Below, piece after piece: positions 60,182 through 64,000 of a stretch of 64,000 nucleotides of DNA. This stretch comes from Mugil cephalus (Eukaryota > Chordata > Actinopteri > Mugiliformes > Mugilidae): assembly GCF_022458985.1 (NCBI RefSeq), contig NC_061786.1, positions 2,465,501-2,529,500 on the forward strand. The letters run 5' to 3'. The notes under the pieces were generated by a model, which saw only the letters and a program-made list of their open reading frames with translations, searched no databases and was not told the DNA's origin. How positions within the stretch are numbered: position 1 is the stretch's first letter; each line of letters begins with the position of its first letter. Made by a program: the position numbers and the translations under genes.

Positions 60182-61229
60182 TAGGGATGTGTGATACCAC
60201 TATTTTACCTTTCAATCCAATACCAAGTAATACCAAAGCTAATATCCTGATACTTTCATGTCTATTTGTGTATTTGAAAATGACTTTTTTACAATGACAA
60301 TTTGCGAATGTAAGTAGAGTTTAATTATACAATGCATTATCCAACTTTTGATAAGAGTAACACTGAACTGTGTTAAGATGATGGCAGCAATACAACTTGA
60401 CCTGGAAGGAAACATTTTTTTTTTCCAATTAAACACAAAAACAGTAAAATTGACAAAAATTCATTATTGTATTTTAGGTAAATGAATCTAATTTAGCCTC
60501 CCAGCGAGAAGGTCTGGGTTTGAGTCCAGCTCTGGCCTTTCTGGGTGGAGTTTGCATGTTCTCCCTGTGTTCGTGTGGGTTCTCTCCGGGTACTCCGGCT
60601 TCCTCCCACCTCCGAAGACATGCTCGTTAGGCTGATTGGTGACTCTAAATTAGTTGTATGTCTCAGTGTTAGCCCTGTGATAGGCTGGTGACCTGTCCAG
60701 GGTGTACCCCACCTCTCACCCGATGCCAGCTGGGATAGACTCCAGCAACCCCTGCAATCCTGGTGCAGGATTAAGCGGTACGGGAGATGAGATGAGATGA
60801 GATGAGATGAGATGAGATGAGATGAGATAAATCTAATTTACTGTATCTGACCAGCTCTGCTGTAACTCATCATGCTCTTTTCTGTGGTTCATCTTCAAGT
60901 GTTTGTTCAGATTTGTGGTGTTGCCACAGTACCTCACAGACTTTCGACACAAGCCTCATGTTCCTTCATTTGCATTTTCTGAAGTGAAGTACCTCCAAAC
61001 GACGCTGCTCTTTCTGGCTGCCATACTACAGCTTCATTCTTTCTCTTCTGTGATGTGCTGTTGACTACAGATTTCACTTTTTACTTTTTTAGAATTGATG
61101 ACAGATTCTGTGTCATGAAAGTATTAATGTTTCTTGTGGAAGCAGACTCGGGATGGGTATTTTGATTGTAAAAAAAAACGCGTCTAGATCGGAAGTATCG
61201 ATATTTCTGGATCGATACTCACATCCCTA
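60182..61229. mobile_element. Non-autonomous hAT-like DNA transposon
   Basis: The ends are inverted: TAGGGATGTG at the left and CACATCCCTA at the right. Further inside both are GATAC/CGATAC words. The flanks are ATAGGCAC (60174-60181) and ACAGGCAC (61230-61237), a 7/8 match to an 8-bp target duplication as hAT elements make. The alternative reading AGGCACTA at 60176-60183 and 61232-61239 is a perfect 8-bp repeat. The interior has no transposase frame and contains a separate repeat at 60493-60828. Confidence 0.65.
60493..60828 (+). repeat. Fish SINE-like/interspersed repeat, copy 3, with (GATGA)n tail
   Basis: It begins at a worn B-box-like GGGTTTGAGTCC, followed by GGAGTTTGCATGTTCTCCCT, CGGGTACTCCGGCTTCCTCC, AGACATGCTCGTTAGGCTGA, GACCTGTCCAGGGTGTACCC and GGATTAAGCGGTACGGGAG. 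It ends in about nine GATGA units (60784-60828). The 5' end is truncated. It sits inside the hAT-like element. Confidence 0.75.
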
Positions 61230-63310
61230 ACAGGCACTAAAAGCTGGTCACTTGCGATCAGGTTGCCCAGGATAGATGTTAATGCAAGGCCTGAACAGGG
61301 CAGAGATGCGTGTGCCTGTCTTAACACAATGAGGAGGCATTGGACTGGAGTTTGTAGCCTAGTGCTTTTATCTGCAGGGCCAGCAGGTATCAGTCCAAAA
61401 AATAAATCTTGGTGCAGTTAAGTGGCAAACGCATTAAAGAATAATTCAAGTTTATTACAGTGACTGCCGTTTCGATCTGTATGTCACATTTACAGCTTAG
61501 GTTTGATAGCATTTTATCAAATCTCAACACAGTCACAGCCTCATTAATGTGAACAACCTGCAGCCACAACCCAAAATTTAGATGAATGCCAGATGATAAA
61601 ATGTTGCTTAAACATGATACACTGAAATAACTGATTTCTTAGGATTGACTTTAATGGTCTCTCTGAATAACTTCTTCACTTGTGCCCAAACTAGCTTTCA
61701 GAAATCAAGCATTTCTTATGTTAATAATAAAGGGGCAGCACTGAACTAGCACATACTCTCATCCAAAATTTCAAGTATTATATAAAATAAAATAAAAATC
61801 ACTCAGCCTACTTATGGTCATTGGCTGACCTTTTTTGGCCTGATATACAGACCATCTTGACTAAAGCATGTTAACAAGGTGTGGCATTACTCTTTGTCAG
61901 CAACAGCTGAATGTGCCACCGGGGATGTTTGCTGTTCTAATTGGCAAAAGTGTCAGTCAACATAAGTATGTAAAATGCTACTGTTCTCAGCTCCTGTGAT
62001 GGGAAACTCTGCATCACACCGTAGCATACGCCATTAACTCCTGGGCTCATGTAGTCATCTCTCTGGAATGGCTTTTTCTGATTCAAACATTAAGCCTGTC
62101 ATATGTCACTTGTTTGAAACACTGCAGAAGTGAGGAGTTTGTGGCCATTGATACTTATATTACACTTGTTGCTTTACTGCTTTGCGTTCAGTTCACATTA
62201 TCTCTGTAAATCGCTCTGTAAGGGGGGGTAGTAGAGAGGAGTGAAGCGTGTGACCTTCAGCAGATAGGGGGTATAAAGTGAGTCTGTTTTGTGAACTCTT
62301 TGCTCATTTTGTCTCTGTCAATGTGTCGTGAGCCCATTCTGCAGATGCTGGATTAAACACACTGAAAGACCAGAGGTTTATGAGTAATAATTTATTAGCA
62401 CAAATTTCCACTACACTCTATGTTCAAGAATAGCAAGGAAAGAAAAGTTAAAAAAAAATTGATAGAAGACTTATTAGCGTCAAAACTGAATGAATCTGTT
62501 CTGTTTCCTTTTGTTTATATTGGAATGCCTCTGTCACTGCCCCTTGTGGTTGGGGTTTAGATGAGTTTGTTAAGCTTTACATAAGCTATATGTTAAGGCT
62601 CGCTTAAGGTGAAAAAACATGACCACCTGAACCAACATGGGATTTTCTAATTGACCCAAATACTAAACACATACATCACAAACTCTTCATTGTCATGTGC
62701 TTGGTTTGACTTTCAGATAAAGCCGGTCAGAGACTAGTAACTACAAATTTATTTCCACTTTGCAGATGTCTTCAGACTAAAACTGGGACTGGTTTTCACA
62801 ATCTGTAAGACGCACACATGCATACGTGCACTGTCCTTGGCGTGTCTGCGTTTACGCCTAAATCTTATCCAGAAGGAGGAAAGACACGCACTCTGTTTGT
62901 GTTGGCTTTTTGTAGGAGGGGCTGGGATTAAACTCATATGGATGCAAAGCACAGCAAAGTGGGGGAGCGATTTGATGAGCAAGAGACATAGAACGAGACA
63001 AAGGGAGAGCGAGAAGTGCATCTCCATTCCAGACTTGGATATATGGGGCCGTAAACCCTCCACAGCTCCCCCGTCAGTATTTACATAGTATTTCCAGAAG
63101 CCAGCGTGCCAGCTTGTTTCAGAGCTCAAGGTCAAATACACATAACTTATAGTCTTTAATAAGATTGAAAGGCAATATGAGATACCATACATCAGCTGTC
63201 TCCTCCTCTCCCTGTATTAATTGATAATATAGGGAAATGTACTGTGCATAAATCCCAAAGCGGTGAGTGTATTTTAATTGGTCCTATTATGTGCTGAGAG
63301 ATATGTTTGG

Positions 63311-63340
63311 GTGTGTGTGTGTGTGTGTGCGTGTGTGAGA
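63311..63340. repeat. (GT)n microsatellite
   Basis: A GT array interrupted once by GC. Confidence 0.85.
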
Positions 63341-63537
63341 CATAAGAAGCGATGAGATCTTACATGCTGCAGACTACATGCTACCCGCTAAGCCCTGTGT
63401 GCATGTGTCCTCATATTATTCACATTCTGGGGACATAATGTTCCCAGATTTATTTGACTTAGCTTAGCATTTGGGGACAAAAAAGTGATGAGCTTTGTCG
63501 TTTCTGTTTCAATTTTCACTTCTCCTTTCAAGACATT

Positions 63538-63625
63538 ATTCATTGATTCATTCATTCATTTTCTGTAACCAGTTGTCCTCTGGAGGGTGTCAGGGGGCTG
63601 GAGCATGTCCCAGCTGTAACTGTCA
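63538..63625 (-). repeat. Reverse-oriented 3' fragment of the interspersed repeat
   Basis: Read on the minus strand it contains GGACAACTGGTTACAGAAAA then TGAATGAATG, matching GCACAACTGGTTACACAAAA near 48850 at the end of copy 1. Only the 3' end is present. Confidence 0.6.
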
Positions 63626-64000
63626 TAATTTAGTTCCCATATTTACATGGGCCGTGAAGCAGCCCTGTTGTTCTGCAACTTTTCTCTAAGAGATAAAGCA
63701 ACAAATATCAGTGACCTCCTTCTGTTCTACAGTTTGACTGATGCTAACATAACATGAGGCTTCATTCGATATCACCTAAAATTCTTAAATATGCAGCTTT
63801 CAACTATAAAACGTCTCAGATTTAGCCGTATCTCCTTATTTTCTGGAGAGTTCCTGTTTATTGTATATCAAGGAGGAACTACTTTACATAGTAGATACAT
63901 CAATATCTACATAGGCAAGTGAGTAATGCATTAACAAAGATTTGCTTGTGACAGAAAGAAGCTTGGTGTGTGTGTGCATGTGCATCCCAAGTCCATGACT

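Larger units (their letters stand above)
55762..64000 (+). other. eipr1: EIPR1 intron 4, first 8.2 kb
   Basis: No further EIPR1 exon is visible. It holds CA and GT microsatellites (58106-58145, 63311-63340), a hAT-like element with a nested repeat (60182-61229) and a reverse fragment of the interspersed repeat (63538-63625). Long open frames around 57.8-58.7 kb cross simple repeats and are not credible genes. Confidence 0.6.

Noticed and set aside
63540-63560. ATTC tandem repeat as an independent microsatellite
   Set aside because: It is the normal tail of the reverse-oriented interspersed repeat fragment.

Overview
This window is vertebrate, almost certainly teleost fish, nuclear DNA. The evidence is split genes with GT-AG introns, AT-rich spacers, long CA/TG microsatellites, a decayed Tc1-type transposon, hAT-like ends and several short interspersed repeats of kinds I recognise from fish genomes. 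There are no bacterial operons, phage genes or CRISPR arrays.

Three protein genes can be reconstructed exon by exon. ADI1 (acireductone dioxygenase, methionine salvage) lies on the + strand in four exons (13392-15309) and is complete at 179 aa. TRAPPC12 (TRAPPIII tethering-complex subunit) lies on the - strand in eleven coding exons (46668 down to 17885) and is complete at 821 aa, with every splice phase closing. EIPR1/TSSC1 (WD40 partner of the EARP/GARP endosomal tethers) lies on the + strand; only its first four coding exons (47451-55761, about 138 residues) are present and the gene runs off the right edge. ADI1 and TRAPPC12 are tail to tail, TRAPPC12 and EIPR1 head to head. This is the order and relative orientation I recall for human 2p25.3, so it is a conserved synteny block. 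The genes share no pathway, though TRAPPC12 and EIPR1 both act in membrane traffic and share a short divergent promoter.

Two tRNA-Ser(GCT) genes differing by one base bracket ADI1 exons 1-3, the second inside ADI1 intron 3. A possible terminal exon of an unrecognised gene sits at 123-288.

Layout: 1-300 possible terminal exon; 0.3-12.6 kb gene-poor spacer with microsatellites, a THAP-like remnant, LINE-like tails and a 3'-truncated Tc1 copy; 12.6-15.9 kb tRNA-Ser and ADI1; 15.9-47.1 kb TRAPPC12 with a 13 kb intron; 47.1-64 kb EIPR1 with a very short, microsatellite-filled first intron and long later introns that hold a possible conserved regulatory block, interspersed repeats and a hAT-like element with a nested repeat.

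I found no convincing new biological system. The most useful leads are the tRNA pair around and inside ADI1, the pentanucleotide array filling EIPR1 intron 1, the closely abutting ADI1/TRAPPC12 3' ends, the divergent TRAPPC12/EIPR1 promoter and the candidate noncoding regulatory block near 52 kb.
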